Of a stretch of 64,000 nucleotides of DNA, positions 43,989 through 53,251 are shown piece by piece. Below the pieces are notes generated by a model, which was given only the letters and a program-made list of their open reading frames with translations, made no database searches and was not told the DNA's origin. Source of the stretch: an uncultured Holdemanella sp. (GTDB lineage: Bacteria; Bacillota_I; Bacilli_A; Erysipelotrichales; Erysipelotrichaceae); contig NZ_CAKVMR010000002.1 of NCBI RefSeq assembly GCF_934772795.1, positions 1-64,000 of the forward strand, written 5' to 3'. The first letter of the stretch is position 1. The number at the start of each line of letters is the position of its first letter. Made by a program: the position numbers and the translations under genes.

Positions 43989-45234
43989 TTTTATCATTCG
44001 TTTGAAGCATTCCTTGAGAACCAAGTGTTCCAATATTTTGAATTGTTTCATCCACACTATGAGCAACGATCCCATCACCTGCATAGAATTGTTGCTTATT
44101 TTTATACATATAGTATCCCATAATACCAGCATCTACACTAGAAGCAATCTTAGCTGCACAGCTTGCCTTAGCCCCATCACAAATCGTTCCCGAAAGAATA
44201 GCCAATGCGTTGACGATCGTATGCTGGATTTCTTTATAAGTTCCATTATGTAAATAGGCAACACCTGCACCTGCTGCAGCCCCAGCACTTACAGCACCGC
44301 AAAATGCTGATAAAGTACCAATACCTGTTTTAATGTAAATAGCTGTTAAATTGGATAAAACCAAAGCACGATACAATTGTTCTTGCGTACAATCTAATTC
44401 TTTGGCATACACAACAACAGGCACGCAACAAGTAATTCCCTGATTGCCACTTCCTGAATTGATCACAACTGGAAGTTCACATCCGTTCATTCTTGCATCC
44501 GATCCAGCAGCCGCATAAGCCTTGGCCCTTGTCTTTACACAATCTGAATCCATATTCAAGATCACATGGCCAATGTTTGCCCCATACGAATTATGAATTC
44601 CCTCATTGGCGATGGCCATGTTACAAGTAATTTGACGATCCAATATTTCTTTTACGTCATCAATATCCACAGTTTGTGAAAAATCCCAAATCTGTTTCAT
44701 AATTAAAGCACTATGATCGGCTTTATGTTCTAAACTCGTCGTCTTATCTTCAAAAATAACTTGCCAATTTTTTTCAATCTGCACAATATTCGTATGCGTA
44801 TCTACAATACGAACGCTGGCATGTTCTTGTTCATAATACACATTGATTTCTAAATCAAACACATGCCCTTGTTCAATATGCTGCACCGTAATATTTGTAT
44901 ATTGAACATATTCAGGCAATTCCTCAATTTGTTCACGAGTCGCACTCGAAAGTACTTCAAGCTTTGCGTCCGCATCCCCATATAAAGCTCCTGCTGCTGC
45001 TGCAACTTCAATACCTTTCAAACCATTCGTATGAGGTACAATAACACTCTTAACATTTTTAATAATACTGCCACTTGCCTTAACTACAATACGATCTGGC
45101 AAATGATCTAGTACCTGTGTTGCTTTAGCACACGCATAACTAATCGCAATAGGCTCTGTACACCCCATAGCCATCACTAATTCTTCTTTTAATATTTGCA
45201 CATAAATTGAATATAATGAATCCTCTTTATTCAT
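43960..45234 (-). CDS. L-cysteine desulfidase / UPF0597 family (YhaM, CyuA-like)
   Basis: A 424-residue enzyme of the serine-dehydratase-alpha-like family that breaks down cysteine to pyruvate, ammonia and sulphide using a [4Fe-4S] cluster. Cluster-type cysteines appear in MAMGCTEPIAISY (about residue 25), GITCCVPVVVYA and GTICDGAKASCAAKI. GSIIKNVKSVIVPHTNG is the other family block. It is the last of a minus-strand run with two small uncharacterised proteins; its start overlaps the preceding stop by 8 bases. Activity on other amino acids cannot be excluded. Confidence 0.9.
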   Translation of the reverse strand: MNKEDSLYSIYVQILKEELVMAMGCTEPIAISYACAKATQVLDHLPDRIVVKASGSIIKNVKSVIVPHTNGLKGIEVAAAAGALYGDADAKLEVLSSATREQIEELPEYVQYTNITVQHIEQGHVFDLEINVYYEQEHASVRIVDTHTNIVQIEKNWQVIFEDKTTSLEHKADHSALIMKQIWDFSQTVDIDDVKEILDRQITCNMAIANEGIHNSYGANIGHVILNMDSDCVKTRAKAYAAAGSDARMNGCELPVVINSGSGNQGITCCVPVVVYAKELDCTQEQLYRALVLSNLTAIYIKTGIGTLSAFCGAVSAGAAAGAGVAYLHNGTYKEIQHTIVNALAILSGTICDGAKASCAAKIASSVDAGIMGYYMYKNKQQFYAGDGIVAHSVDETIQNIGTLGSQGMLQTNDKIIEMMISCD

Positions 45235-45844
45235 CTTCCTTCACCCATACACACGCCAATTTGTGATCTTCCATTTCTGTCATACCAAAATAAATTGTAT
45301 CCTTTTCTTTCACACCAAAATCCTGGCGCAAAACCGTTAATACAGTTCCATACATCTTTCCATCTTGTATTCCTTCAAGACGAACCCAGCATGCCTCCGG
45401 ATCTTTTCCTTCTTCTAGAAAATACACCATGATATCGTCTGGATACTCTAAATGTCTTGATGGATCCAAATCTTTATATAAACGAAGTTCTTCTAATTCT
45501 TTAGAAACTTCTGTAGCCTTTTCAACCATATCAATTTTATCCTGGAACAATTCCACATTCACATTATCCAAAATCTGAATATCCATTTCCTGCACATCGA
45601 AACGAGGAATTTTGCACGATACACCAATCGGTACAATACGATATTCAATGTTGCGTTTCTTTGTTTCCAAAGCTACGATTTCAAAAATAAAACCCGCATT
45701 ATGATCGATATAACCATACATTAATGCACCATATAAATTATCTAGTTTTAATCCCATCTTCTCTAAAAGCTTAACCATTTTCATGCCATGGATCTCTACC
45801 ATTTTTTGATCCATATCACGAAAACTCATTTCATATACTTTCAT
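45227..45844 (-). CDS. Uncharacterised protein with C-terminal DUF2314-like end
   Basis: A 205-residue soluble protein that I do not recognise. No signal or membrane segment is visible. The N-terminal ~90 residues have alternating strands; the end (DPEACWVRLEGIQDGKMYGTVLT...DFGVKEKDTIYFGM) resembles DUF2314-type domains only weakly. It is encoded between the pRiA4b-like and the cysteine desulfidase genes, abutting both, which suggests co-translation rather than a shared task. Confidence 0.6.
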   Translation of the reverse strand: MKVYEMSFRDMDQKMVEIHGMKMVKLLEKMGLKLDNLYGALMYGYIDHNAGFIFEIVALETKKRNIEYRIVPIGVSCKIPRFDVQEMDIQILDNVNVELFQDKIDMVEKATEVSKELEELRLYKDLDPSRHLEYPDDIMVYFLEEGKDPEACWVRLEGIQDGKMYGTVLTVLRQDFGVKEKDTIYFGMTEMEDHKLACVWVKEDE

Positions 45845-46390
45845 CTATTCACCCTCATACACATCTTTTAATTCTTCAAAGTTATATTCCAATACCTTAT
45901 TCAATTCAACGATATCTAAATCTTCATCTACTGGAAAATCCGAAAGACTCATCTCATTGGCTTCTACATATTCTTTAAACAATTCCATCGACTGATAATA
46001 ATAGTCCTGAAATTCTTTAAATCCATCCCATATCGCAAAGCCACGACCATTGATCACATAAGCCTCTTCTTCTATATCATCTACTTTTTCAACTTGAATT
46101 TCAATCTCAAAAGGCTCTTCTAGATCATAAACCATCTTAAAAGAATCTCCCTCCTTGAAATCCGGTTGAATCGATGAAGCACAAGGCAACTTATTAAATT
46201 GTTCATCCTCACAATTTGGACATACAAACGGAATGCCATTCACTTCAATCACAAAATCAGCGTATTCTTCAGACAAATAAGATGCCAATGTATAATAAGC
46301 TAAATCCGCTAAAGATAATGAGTTAGGTAAACTCATGTAGCGATACATTAAATTATTAAATCCCAATACTTCTGTATATACTTTTATCAT
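45845..46390 (-). CDS. pRiA4b ORF-3-like domain protein
   Basis: A 181-residue acidic protein. The pattern LPNSLSLADLAYYTLASYL, then a short cysteine pair VCPNCEDEQF, then EGDSFKMVYDLEEPFEIEIQVEKV and INGRGFAIWD fits the plasmid pRiA4b ORF-3 family, in which the YDFGD motif is usually more strict. Function is unknown. It overlaps mscS by 4 bases. Confidence 0.55.
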   Translation of the reverse strand: MIKVYTEVLGFNNLMYRYMSLPNSLSLADLAYYTLASYLSEEYADFVIEVNGIPFVCPNCEDEQFNKLPCASSIQPDFKEGDSFKMVYDLEEPFEIEIQVEKVDDIEEEAYVINGRGFAIWDGFKEFQDYYYQSMELFKEYVEANEMSLSDFPVDEDLDIVELNKVLEYNFEELKDVYEGE

Positions 46391-47157
46391 GATTGACTTA
46401 CCTCTACTGAATAATTTCCAAAATTAATATTCGCTTTTCCATACTCTTTTACAAGTTCATAACGAATCTTTGCGAGCATATCAAACCCATCCAAACTTGT
46501 CTTACTTGGAACAACAACACGCAGATCAATACCGGTTGTAGAAAAGTTGATTACTTTTACTTCAATTGGATTCTCACTCTCAATATCATATTCCTTCATT
46601 GTTTTTTCAACTAGACTCTTTAAAATATCTATCGCCAAATCAATATCCGTTCCATAAGAAACCTCAATTTCTAAATAGTTATTCTTTCGTGTATCCTGAA
46701 AAAATGCATTTTCAATCGTAGCTGAATTCAAAGTTGAGTTTGGCACAATAATTCGATTACTCTCATATGTACGAATGATTGTATGACGGAAACGAATACT
46801 TTCAACATATCCAATCAATTCGCCTTGATTAACTTTAATCAAATCTCCTTCGACAAAAGGCTTAAATGTTAAAATCATTAAACCGCTACATAGATTTCCA
46901 AAAGCATCTTTAGCAGCAACACCTAAAACAAGGGCAACCACTCCACTGGATGCAGCAAGATAGGACATAATAGGTTTGGTCTGTTCAAATTGTCCAAGAA
47001 AAATCATTCCATTGATAAAAACCAAAACATATTTTATTAATCTGGCAAAACTCGCCTTGTTTGTGACATCCTTTTTATATAATACTTTACGAATTCCTTT
47101 ATAGATTCCAATCGAAACTATACCCGTTACAACAGTTACTATAATAATTGATTTCAT
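46387..47157 (-). CDS. Small-conductance mechanosensitive channel (MscS family)
   Basis: A 256-residue channel protein that releases solutes on osmotic downshock. It has hydrophobic helices at about 2-20, 38-58 and 65-110; the last is the pore helix with the family's GVAAKDAFGNLCSGLMIL pattern, followed by the beta domain (FVEGDLIKVNQGELIGYVESI, IVPNS) and the alpha/beta domain. It is the third gene in a run starting at the exporter-like gene upstream. Confidence 0.92.
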   Translation of the reverse strand: MKSIIIVTVVTGIVSIGIYKGIRKVLYKKDVTNKASFARLIKYVLVFINGMIFLGQFEQTKPIMSYLAASSGVVALVLGVAAKDAFGNLCSGLMILTFKPFVEGDLIKVNQGELIGYVESIRFRHTIIRTYESNRIIVPNSTLNSATIENAFFQDTRKNNYLEIEVSYGTDIDLAIDILKSLVEKTMKEYDIESENPIEVKVINFSTTGIDLRVVVPSKTSLDGFDMLAKIRYELVKEYGKANINFGNYSVEVSQS

Positions 47158-47162
47158 TCAAA

Positions 47163-48170
47163 TCATCTCCAATACATTTTTTTCTGTTCCTCTGTCGTTT
47201 GATCAATAAACTTTTTCTTTGTGTATAAAAACTCTTCAAGATCCATATAAATATGTAGAAGCATCGCCTTTGATTCAAACTCAATACGACTTTTAGGAAG
47301 ATTCTCGCTTTGTTTGTCCTTCAACATTTGATGAAGCGAAGAGATTTGTGGCTGAGGATCATTTTTTTCATGAATAAACGGAATTAAATATTCAATATAT
47401 TTTGCCAATTCATGCGCCTCTTTAGGCATCTTACGAATCTTTCGAATCTTATAATGCAACATATGTAGAATATCACACTGCAAAGCACGCATTTCAAAAT
47501 AACGAATATAATAATCTGGTAAACTCGTAAACGTATTATCCTGATATTCCATCGCAATATGAATATATTTTTCAGCCTGCTCTTTAATATCCTCTAATTC
47601 TTTCCAAATTGTTGTGTTTCTTTCTTCACTTTGAATATAGTGAACAATTTGATACATCAAACTCTGAATCTTATCTTCCATATAATTCATGCAAGAATTC
47701 AAATACTCCTCTTCTCCACTATAATCATGAACCAAATTCAATAAGAATGCGATAATGGCACCAATTAAAATCAAATAGAATTCATTCATCATGAAGTGAA
47801 GACTGAAATCCAAATAACTCAAGTAATGCACGGCAATCATCGCATTTACACTTAAAGTATTCTGACATTTCATTTTCTCACTATACCCAACTAAGCACGC
47901 AATCACAAGTCCAAACGCAAACCAATGACTTGGGATAAGTTCAAAGAAAATAAAACAGAATAGAATTGTCACAAAGAATGTAGAAATTCTTCTAAGAACA
48001 AGCTTCACCGTTCCCCACTTTGTCGTCAACAAAGATAATAGTGCAATCGTTCCTGCACTTGTTGGATTATCTAACTTAAAAAAGTAGGCTAAAATAATCG
48101 CAATGGCACTTCCTACGCCTATCTTAAGTGATAATATTAATACTCTTTTTGTATCTCTTTTCATATGCAT
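47163..48170 (-). CDS. Aromatic acid exporter (FUSC/ArAE, DUF939-type) family protein
   Basis: A 335-residue protein with an N-terminal block of about six hydrophobic helices (15-165; LSLKIGVGSAIAIILAYFF, SAGTIALLSLLTTKWGT) and a soluble helical C-terminal domain of ~170 residues. These are features of FUSC-type aromatic acid exporters. The start is uncertain, with no clear ribosome site for ATGs at 48170 or 48164. It precedes mscS by 5 bases. Confidence 0.8.
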   Translation of the reverse strand: MHMKRDTKRVLILSLKIGVGSAIAIILAYFFKLDNPTSAGTIALLSLLTTKWGTVKLVLRRISTFFVTILFCFIFFELIPSHWFAFGLVIACLVGYSEKMKCQNTLSVNAMIAVHYLSYLDFSLHFMMNEFYLILIGAIIAFLLNLVHDYSGEEEYLNSCMNYMEDKIQSLMYQIVHYIQSEERNTTIWKELEDIKEQAEKYIHIAMEYQDNTFTSLPDYYIRYFEMRALQCDILHMLHYKIRKIRKMPKEAHELAKYIEYLIPFIHEKNDPQPQISSLHQMLKDKQSENLPKSRIEFESKAMLLHIYMDLEEFLYTKKKFIDQTTEEQKKMYWR

Positions 48171-48262
48171 ACATTTTATGCGAAATCAAAAAAAAGGACA
48201 ATATTAATTGTCACTTCTTATCTAATACATCTTCACTACGAAATAGCATTATTCTTTATACT

Positions 48263-48316
48263 TTTATTAAAATAGTTTTTATTAAAATCAATTTTAATAA
48301 AATTCATTTTAATAAA
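48263..48316. repeat. Four 11-base repeats arranged as a double palindrome
   Basis: TTTATTAAAAT occurs at 48263-48273 and 48278-48288 and its complement ATTTTAATAAA at 48291-48301 and 48306-48316. The two direct copies face two inverted copies around one centre, giving two 11-bp stems with a small internal loop and a very short apex. It lies between the sigma-like gene and the exporter gene. Confidence 0.75.
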
Positions 48317-48317
48317 C

Positions 48318-48336
48318 GGCAACCAAACCGATTGCC
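48318..48336 (-). terminator. Weak terminator of the sigma-like gene
   Basis: A 5-bp stem GGCAA/TTGCC (48318-48322, 48332-48336) is followed on the minus strand by GTTTATT and then the repeat palindrome. It may work with the following AT-rich hairpin. Confidence 0.5.
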
Positions 48337-48344
48337 CATGACTA

Positions 48345-48845
48345 TTACTTCTTTTCCAATACATCCTTTACTTTTTGTTTACCGCTCTTCAACAAACGAG
48401 CCACTCCCTCTTCACTCATCTTTAGACGATTTGCGATATCCTTCTCTTTTAGTTTTCCAAGACAATGCATGATTGTCACTGTCTTTTGATTTTCTGGCAT
48501 CTCATTTAAACAATCATCCACATCGGATTGTCGATATTTAGGCAAACCATGTAAAGCTGTGGTCACACCCGTATGTTCTTTTGCCTGCATATACTCACGT
48601 AATTGTTTATTCAACAAGACTGTGATCCACTTCAAAAAATTCTTATCATCACTCAATTTATCCATATTCATAAATGCGTATGTATATGTTGCCTGTAAAA
48701 TGTCATTGATTTCTTTTTCTTCTAAACCAATATAACGCTTATAAATCGTTTGTATCAAATGATCTCGAGTCAATGAAACAAGTTCTTTCTTCGCATCCGC
48801 ATCCTTATTTCTTACACCCATTATTATCTTTTTGTCTATATTCAT
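48345..48845 (-). CDS. Sigma-70-like RNA polymerase factor, small
   Basis: A 166-residue protein of the ECF/sigma-70 type. Region 2 is at about residues 15-85 (RDHLIQTIYKRYIG...FLKWITVLLNKQLREYM) and region 4 near 115-160, with LKEKDIANRLKMSEEGVARLLKSGKQK as the helix-turn-helix. It lacks a recognisable anti-sigma partner next to it. The divergent VanY-CapA genes could be targets, but nothing in the sequence proves this. Confidence 0.78.
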   Translation of the reverse strand: MNIDKKIIMGVRNKDADAKKELVSLTRDHLIQTIYKRYIGLEEKEINDILQATYTYAFMNMDKLSDDKNFLKWITVLLNKQLREYMQAKEHTGVTTALHGLPKYRQSDVDDCLNEMPENQKTVTIMHCLGKLKEKDIANRLKMSEEGVARLLKSGKQKVKDVLEKK

Positions 48846-48962
48846 ATGGTTAATCCTTTATATATGTTATTTTTAGTATACAACACATCATTTGATAAAT
48901 CCATTTTAACCCTTAAAACTCGTTTATATGCTATAATTTTTCTTAGAAAAAGGGAGAAAAAC

Positions 48963-49898
48963 ATGAAAAAGAGAAGGCGTTTAAAAAAGAAAATAAGAAA
49001 TCGTTTAATTCTAGCATTCGGTTTACTTATTACTTTATTTATTTTAATCACATTAATCAAAGGCATTGTTGGCTTATTCCACTCTGACAATAAGACCTCA
49101 AACAATGAAAAAATCACAGAAGAAGTCAAAGGAAGCGAGACATTACGAAAAGCAGGCATGTCTGAAGAAGATATCAAAGAAATGACTTCTTTGCCAAACT
49201 ATCACAGTAACAGAGCTAAGCGCTATGCCAAATGGAAGGCGGATTCTGTAAAAGAAATAGTTATGCAGGTAAATTGTGACATGGACCTAAAACCATATTC
49301 AAAGACAACCATTGTCGATGATGATTCGGATATGACTTTATTAGTAAACAAGTTCTATGCACTACCCGAAGGTTATCAACCAAGTGATTTAGTCCCACTT
49401 GAAGATTATGCGTGCGTACAAGGCGAAGATTATTCTTGTCAGACAGTCGAACAAATTGAAATGCGCAAAGAAGCATATGATGCCTATGTGAAATTTTGTA
49501 AGGCTGCCGCAAAAAATGATATCAACATTCGTGCAATTGCCGGATACAGAACCTATGAATACCAAAAAGGCTTATGGGATTATTATGCTTCTGTCAACGG
49601 GGAAGATTATGCGGACAAATATTATGCTCGTCCTGGACAAAGCGAACACAACTCGGGACTTGCGGTAGATATCACTTTCAATGGATATAACTTTAATGAA
49701 ATTGAAAATTATGATGGATATGACTGGATTCTAAAAAACATGCACAAGTATGGATTTATTCTTAGATACCCAGAAGATAAAACAGACGTAACTCAATATG
49801 GATATGAATCTTGGCACATTCGTTATGTAGGTAAAGAAGCTGCTACAAAGATTTATAAGAACAATTGGACTTTGGAGGAATATCATGGCTCAAAATAA
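48963..49898 (+). CDS. D-alanyl-D-alanine carboxypeptidase (VanY/M15B), membrane-anchored
   Basis: Trims the last D-alanine of peptidoglycan stems outside the cell. The 311-residue protein starts with a basic cluster (MKKRRRLKKKIRNR) and one membrane helix (RLILAFGLLITLFILITLI), an N-in anchor. The M15 domain carries the zinc site SEHNSGLAVDI (His, Asp) and SWHIRYVG (His), plus the arginine in IAGYRTYEYQ. The chosen ATG at 48963 has GGGAG seven bases upstream. The next gene overlaps by 14 bases and shares a similar N-terminal anchor. Confidence 0.92.
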   Translation: MKKRRRLKKKIRNRLILAFGLLITLFILITLIKGIVGLFHSDNKTSNNEKITEEVKGSETLRKAGMSEEDIKEMTSLPNYHSNRAKRYAKWKADSVKEIVMQVNCDMDLKPYSKTTIVDDDSDMTLLVNKFYALPEGYQPSDLVPLEDYACVQGEDYSCQTVEQIEMRKEAYDAYVKFCKAAAKNDINIRAIAGYRTYEYQKGLWDYYASVNGEDYADKYYARPGQSEHNSGLAVDITFNGYNFNEIENYDGYDWILKNMHKYGFILRYPEDKTDVTQYGYESWHIRYVGKEAATKIYKNNWTLEEYHGSK

Positions 49899-51108
49899 AA
49901 GAAGAAGACGCAGAAGAATGCGTAAAAGAACCAGAAACAGGCTTATTTTAGCAGGTGGTATTCTTGTCGTACTATTTATTCTATACTTATTCATTCATTT
50001 TATTGTTGGTTTATTTTCAAGTCCAGAGCCAGAAAAGAACACAGGCACAAAACAAGAAACAAAAAAAAGTGAAACAACAGTTGTTTCCTTTATGGGTGTT
50101 GGAGATAACCTAATACATGAAACAGTATACAATGATGCACTACAAGATGATGGAACTTACGATTTTTCAAAGATGTACACAAACTTTAAAAAAGATGCGA
50201 AAGAATCAGATATTGCGTTTATTAACCAAGAAACTGTATTAGGTGGAGAATCTCTAGGCTTATCTGGATATCCTACATTTAATTCACCTACAGAAATTGC
50301 CAAGAATTTGGAAAAGGCAGGTTTCAATCTGGCCAACCTAGCTACAAACCACTGTCTAGATAGAGGTGAACAGGGCATCACCAATGAATTAGAAGCCTTC
50401 AGTAATACAAATATTGTGACAGATGGTGTTTATACTTCGCAAGAAGCCTTCAATGCCATTCCCACATTCAAGAAAAAAGGAATTACTTTTAGTTTCTTAG
50501 CTTACACATATGGTACAAACGGTATTGCCCCTGATTATGATTATAATGTTTCTTATTTAGATGATGATCAAATCAAGTCAGATGTACAGAAAGCGAAAGA
50601 AATAAGTGATGTGGTCATTGTTTCTGCACACTGGGGTGATGAAAATACATTTGAACCAAATGATCTACAAAAACACTATGCCCAATTATTTGCGGACTGC
50701 GGTGTCGACGTTGTTATTGGAACCCATCCTCATACAATTCAGCCAGTAAAATGGATCAAAGGAAATTCGGGAAACAAGATGTTGTGTGTATATTCTCTAG
50801 GAAACTTTATTGGTGGAATGTTGACAACAGACAATGCGATAGGTGGCGAAATCAAATTTGATTTTGTGAAGAAGAATGACAAAATCACAATTGAAAATGT
50901 TAAATGGATTCCAACTGTGATTCATTTCGAAGGAAATCAAGACAATATTATCGAAGTTCGATATAACTATAAAGCTTACAAATTATCTCAATATTCAGAT
51001 AAACTTGCCAAAAAACATGTATTAAATGGATATGATGGCAATGTCGTAAACATCAAATATATCACAAACAAGACAAAAGAAGTCATTGATGAAAAGTATC
51101 TAAAATAG
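49885..51108 (+). CDS. CapA family (poly-gamma-glutamate synthesis-type) metallophosphatase-like protein
   Basis: A 407-residue membrane-anchored protein: an N-terminal Arg-rich stretch and membrane helix similar to the preceding VanY, then the CapA domain with calcineurin-like motifs (GVGDNLIH, INQETVLGG, NLATNHCLDRG, VSAHWGDE and GTHPHTIQ) and the YSLGNF end. CapA-like proteins take part in capsule or wall polymer assembly; most homologues outside Bacillus have unknown substrates. It starts with GGAGG five bases upstream, coupled to VanY. Confidence 0.9.
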   Translation: MAQNKRRRRRRMRKRTRNRLILAGGILVVLFILYLFIHFIVGLFSSPEPEKNTGTKQETKKSETTVVSFMGVGDNLIHETVYNDALQDDGTYDFSKMYTNFKKDAKESDIAFINQETVLGGESLGLSGYPTFNSPTEIAKNLEKAGFNLANLATNHCLDRGEQGITNELEAFSNTNIVTDGVYTSQEAFNAIPTFKKKGITFSFLAYTYGTNGIAPDYDYNVSYLDDDQIKSDVQKAKEISDVVIVSAHWGDENTFEPNDLQKHYAQLFADCGVDVVIGTHPHTIQPVKWIKGNSGNKMLCVYSLGNFIGGMLTTDNAIGGEIKFDFVKKNDKITIENVKWIPTVIHFEGNQDNIIEVRYNYKAYKLSQYSDKLAKKHVLNGYDGNVVNIKYITNKTKEVIDEKYLK

Positions 51109-51134
51109 GCGCTGATTGAATTCAGCGCCTTTTA
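51107..51134. terminator. Terminator between CapA and the second VanY gene
   Basis: A perfect 8-bp GC-rich stem GGCGCTGA/TCAGCGCC (51108-51115, 51122-51129) is followed by TTTTAA on the plus strand and by A-rich bases on the other side, so it may serve both converging genes. Confidence 0.85.
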
Positions 51135-51887
51135 ACTATAATATTCATCTAAAGTTAAGTTGTTCTCATATAAGTATGTTGCCAAATCCACACCAACATA
51201 ACGCAAATGCCAACTTTCTGGTGCAATCTTCGTTTTATCCTCTTTACCATCTGGATAACGCAAAATAAAACCATACGTATGCATATTTTCTAACAACCAA
51301 TTGTAGTGGGGATTATATCGAACAACATCTAAATCACTACAATCATTATCCATACGAATATCCACCGCTAATCCTGACTGATGCTCACTAAATCCTGGTC
51401 TTGTCCAATAACGATCCGCATATTCTTCGCCATAACTTGCAGCTCCATTATTAAACAAATCTGTTTGGTATGCATAAGAACGATATGCTGAACAAGCATT
51501 CAAAACAAATCCTTCATTGGATGCGACTTCAATCAACTTTCCAAATGCCTCTGCCGCCTCTTTTCGCATGCGCACATTCTCATTTTCACCACTTGAAGGT
51601 ACCTGAACTAAATCACTTGGTTCATAATCTTCTGGTAATCCTGAATACTTATTCACAAGTATATAAATGGAATCCAAATCTGAAACTGTTACTGTATTCT
51701 CATATGGATTTCCACTTTGATCTACCTTCTCTACTTCCGGTAATACGGATGTTTCTTCTTGTATTACAGGTTGTTTCTTAATAGGAACTAAATCATGATC
51801 CACCAACCTTATATCCAATGTATAAATTAGTATAAAGCCATTCAGAATTAATGATACCAAAATATAAATGACTGTTTTCATCTTCAT
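51132..51887 (-). CDS. D-alanyl-D-alanine carboxypeptidase (VanY/M15B), second copy
   Basis: A 251-residue paralogue of the VanY at 48963: a short N-terminal membrane helix (TVIYILVSLILNGFILIYTL), then the M15 domain with SEHQSGLAVDI, ESWHLRYVG and ACSAYRSYAYQ. It starts at the 4-base overlap with the YqeC-XdhC gene, so it is the last gene of the selenium/molybdenum operon, an odd companion. It converges on the CapA gene at a shared terminator. Confidence 0.9.
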   Translation of the reverse strand: MKMKTVIYILVSLILNGFILIYTLDIRLVDHDLVPIKKQPVIQEETSVLPEVEKVDQSGNPYENTVTVSDLDSIYILVNKYSGLPEDYEPSDLVQVPSSGENENVRMRKEAAEAFGKLIEVASNEGFVLNACSAYRSYAYQTDLFNNGAASYGEEYADRYWTRPGFSEHQSGLAVDIRMDNDCSDLDVVRYNPHYNWLLENMHTYGFILRYPDGKEDKTKIAPESWHLRYVGVDLATYLYENNLTLDEYYS

Positions 51888-53251
51888 ACCGGTATAAACA
51901 AGACTTTATTATATCCACCACAAATCATGCCTAATGTAGCACTTTCTGCATTGGATAAATCATACTCCTTAATCATGACTTCTTTACATTCTTTGGCATC
52001 TAGAATAGCCTGGTACTCTACTTTTCCTCCACCAATCGTATCAATAACTCCATTTTCATGCACTAACATCATACTACCCACACCTCTTGGTGCTGAACCC
52101 TTTTTATCAATGATAATACATAAAGTCCCATGAACATTGGATTCTAGTAATTCTTTAGAAACACTTGAACTAAACTTTGCGTTTTTTATTTCAATAAGTT
52201 CAGCTAAAATACTAATCGATATCTCAGCAGGTGTCTGTGCCTTAATATCTAATCCGATTGGAGCATGCACATTGGATACTTCTTCCTTAGAATATCCTTC
52301 TTCAATCAACGCATCAAATGTCTTCTTTACTTTTCCTTTACTTCCAATCATACCCAAATATAAATGAGGCTTATGAATTGTCTTTTCTAGACAAAGACGA
52401 TCATCTTTATGGCCTCTTGTCACAATTACATAACAAGTATTTTCTTCATCCGGTAATACGGAATCCATTTGATCATAATTCATACAATGAATTTCATCGG
52501 CCGTAGGAAAATGTTCTACATTCGCAAATTCTTTACGATTGTCAATCACAATCGTATACAACTCTAATATATTAGCCATTTTAGCTAAGTATTGACTGAC
52601 ATGTCCACAACCTAAAATCACAAGCTTAGGCTGCATATTAAACCATTCTTTTTGAAGGATATCTACATCTATATTTTCTTCTAATAAAGACTTTAAACAT
52701 CGCGTATACAAATCCATATCCCCATTCACATGAATCTTTACAGGCTTATCTAGTTTCTTTAAATAAACACGAATTAAATCCTGTATGATTCTAGGTGTTA
52801 CAAGTTCATTTGGATCTAAATTTGTAAGCTCATAACGATGTACCACTTCTTTTACCGGCTTATTTAATCCATTTAAATTTGAAATCAACACAACCTCATC
52901 TGAATCTGAATCAATAACAGGTTCATTGACATTAGGAAACTTCAAAGGCAAATGCTTAGAACCATCTGCCTCAATCAGTATCACATCCACCACTTGTTTT
53001 AATCGATTTAACAAATCTTCATCTAACGCTCCAATTTTAAATTCATCACAACGATTTCCCACATGACAATATCCATATATTTCAATTCTATGCATAATTT
53101 CATCATAACTAGGATCTACCAATGTACCTTCTTCAATCAACATATGCGTAGTTGTACACATTAAAACGGATTTATTCAAAGAAACATATTTATCTTTTAA
53201 CTCGTGGATATACGTTGTCTTTCCACCCGAACCAATTACACTAATAATCAT
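51884..53251 (-). CDS. YqeC-XdhC fusion (selenium/molybdenum cofactor maturation), domains in permuted order
   Basis: A 455-residue fusion. Residues 1-210 match YqeC (MIISVIGSGGKTTYIHELK with the P-loop; ILIEADGSKHLPLKF), the selenium-cofactor biosynthesis factor of selenium-dependent molybdenum hydroxylases. Then comes the XdhC C-terminal Rossmann domain (LVILGCGHVSQYLAKMA, APIGLDIKAQTPAE), followed by the CoxI domain (GTLCIIIDKKGSAPRGVGSMML, IGGGKVEYQ, GMICGGYNKV). In ordinary XdhC the CoxI domain is first, so the order is reversed here. XdhC moves and sulphurates molybdenum cofactor; combining both gives a single maturation factor. The ATG at 53251 has AGGAG eight bases upstream. Confidence 0.87.
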   Translation of the reverse strand: MIISVIGSGGKTTYIHELKDKYVSLNKSVLMCTTTHMLIEEGTLVDPSYDEIMHRIEIYGYCHVGNRCDEFKIGALDEDLLNRLKQVVDVILIEADGSKHLPLKFPNVNEPVIDSDSDEVVLISNLNGLNKPVKEVVHRYELTNLDPNELVTPRIIQDLIRVYLKKLDKPVKIHVNGDMDLYTRCLKSLLEENIDVDILQKEWFNMQPKLVILGCGHVSQYLAKMANILELYTIVIDNRKEFANVEHFPTADEIHCMNYDQMDSVLPDEENTCYVIVTRGHKDDRLCLEKTIHKPHLYLGMIGSKGKVKKTFDALIEEGYSKEEVSNVHAPIGLDIKAQTPAEISISILAELIEIKNAKFSSSVSKELLESNVHGTLCIIIDKKGSAPRGVGSMMLVHENGVIDTIGGGKVEYQAILDAKECKEVMIKEYDLSNAESATLGMICGGYNKVLFIPV

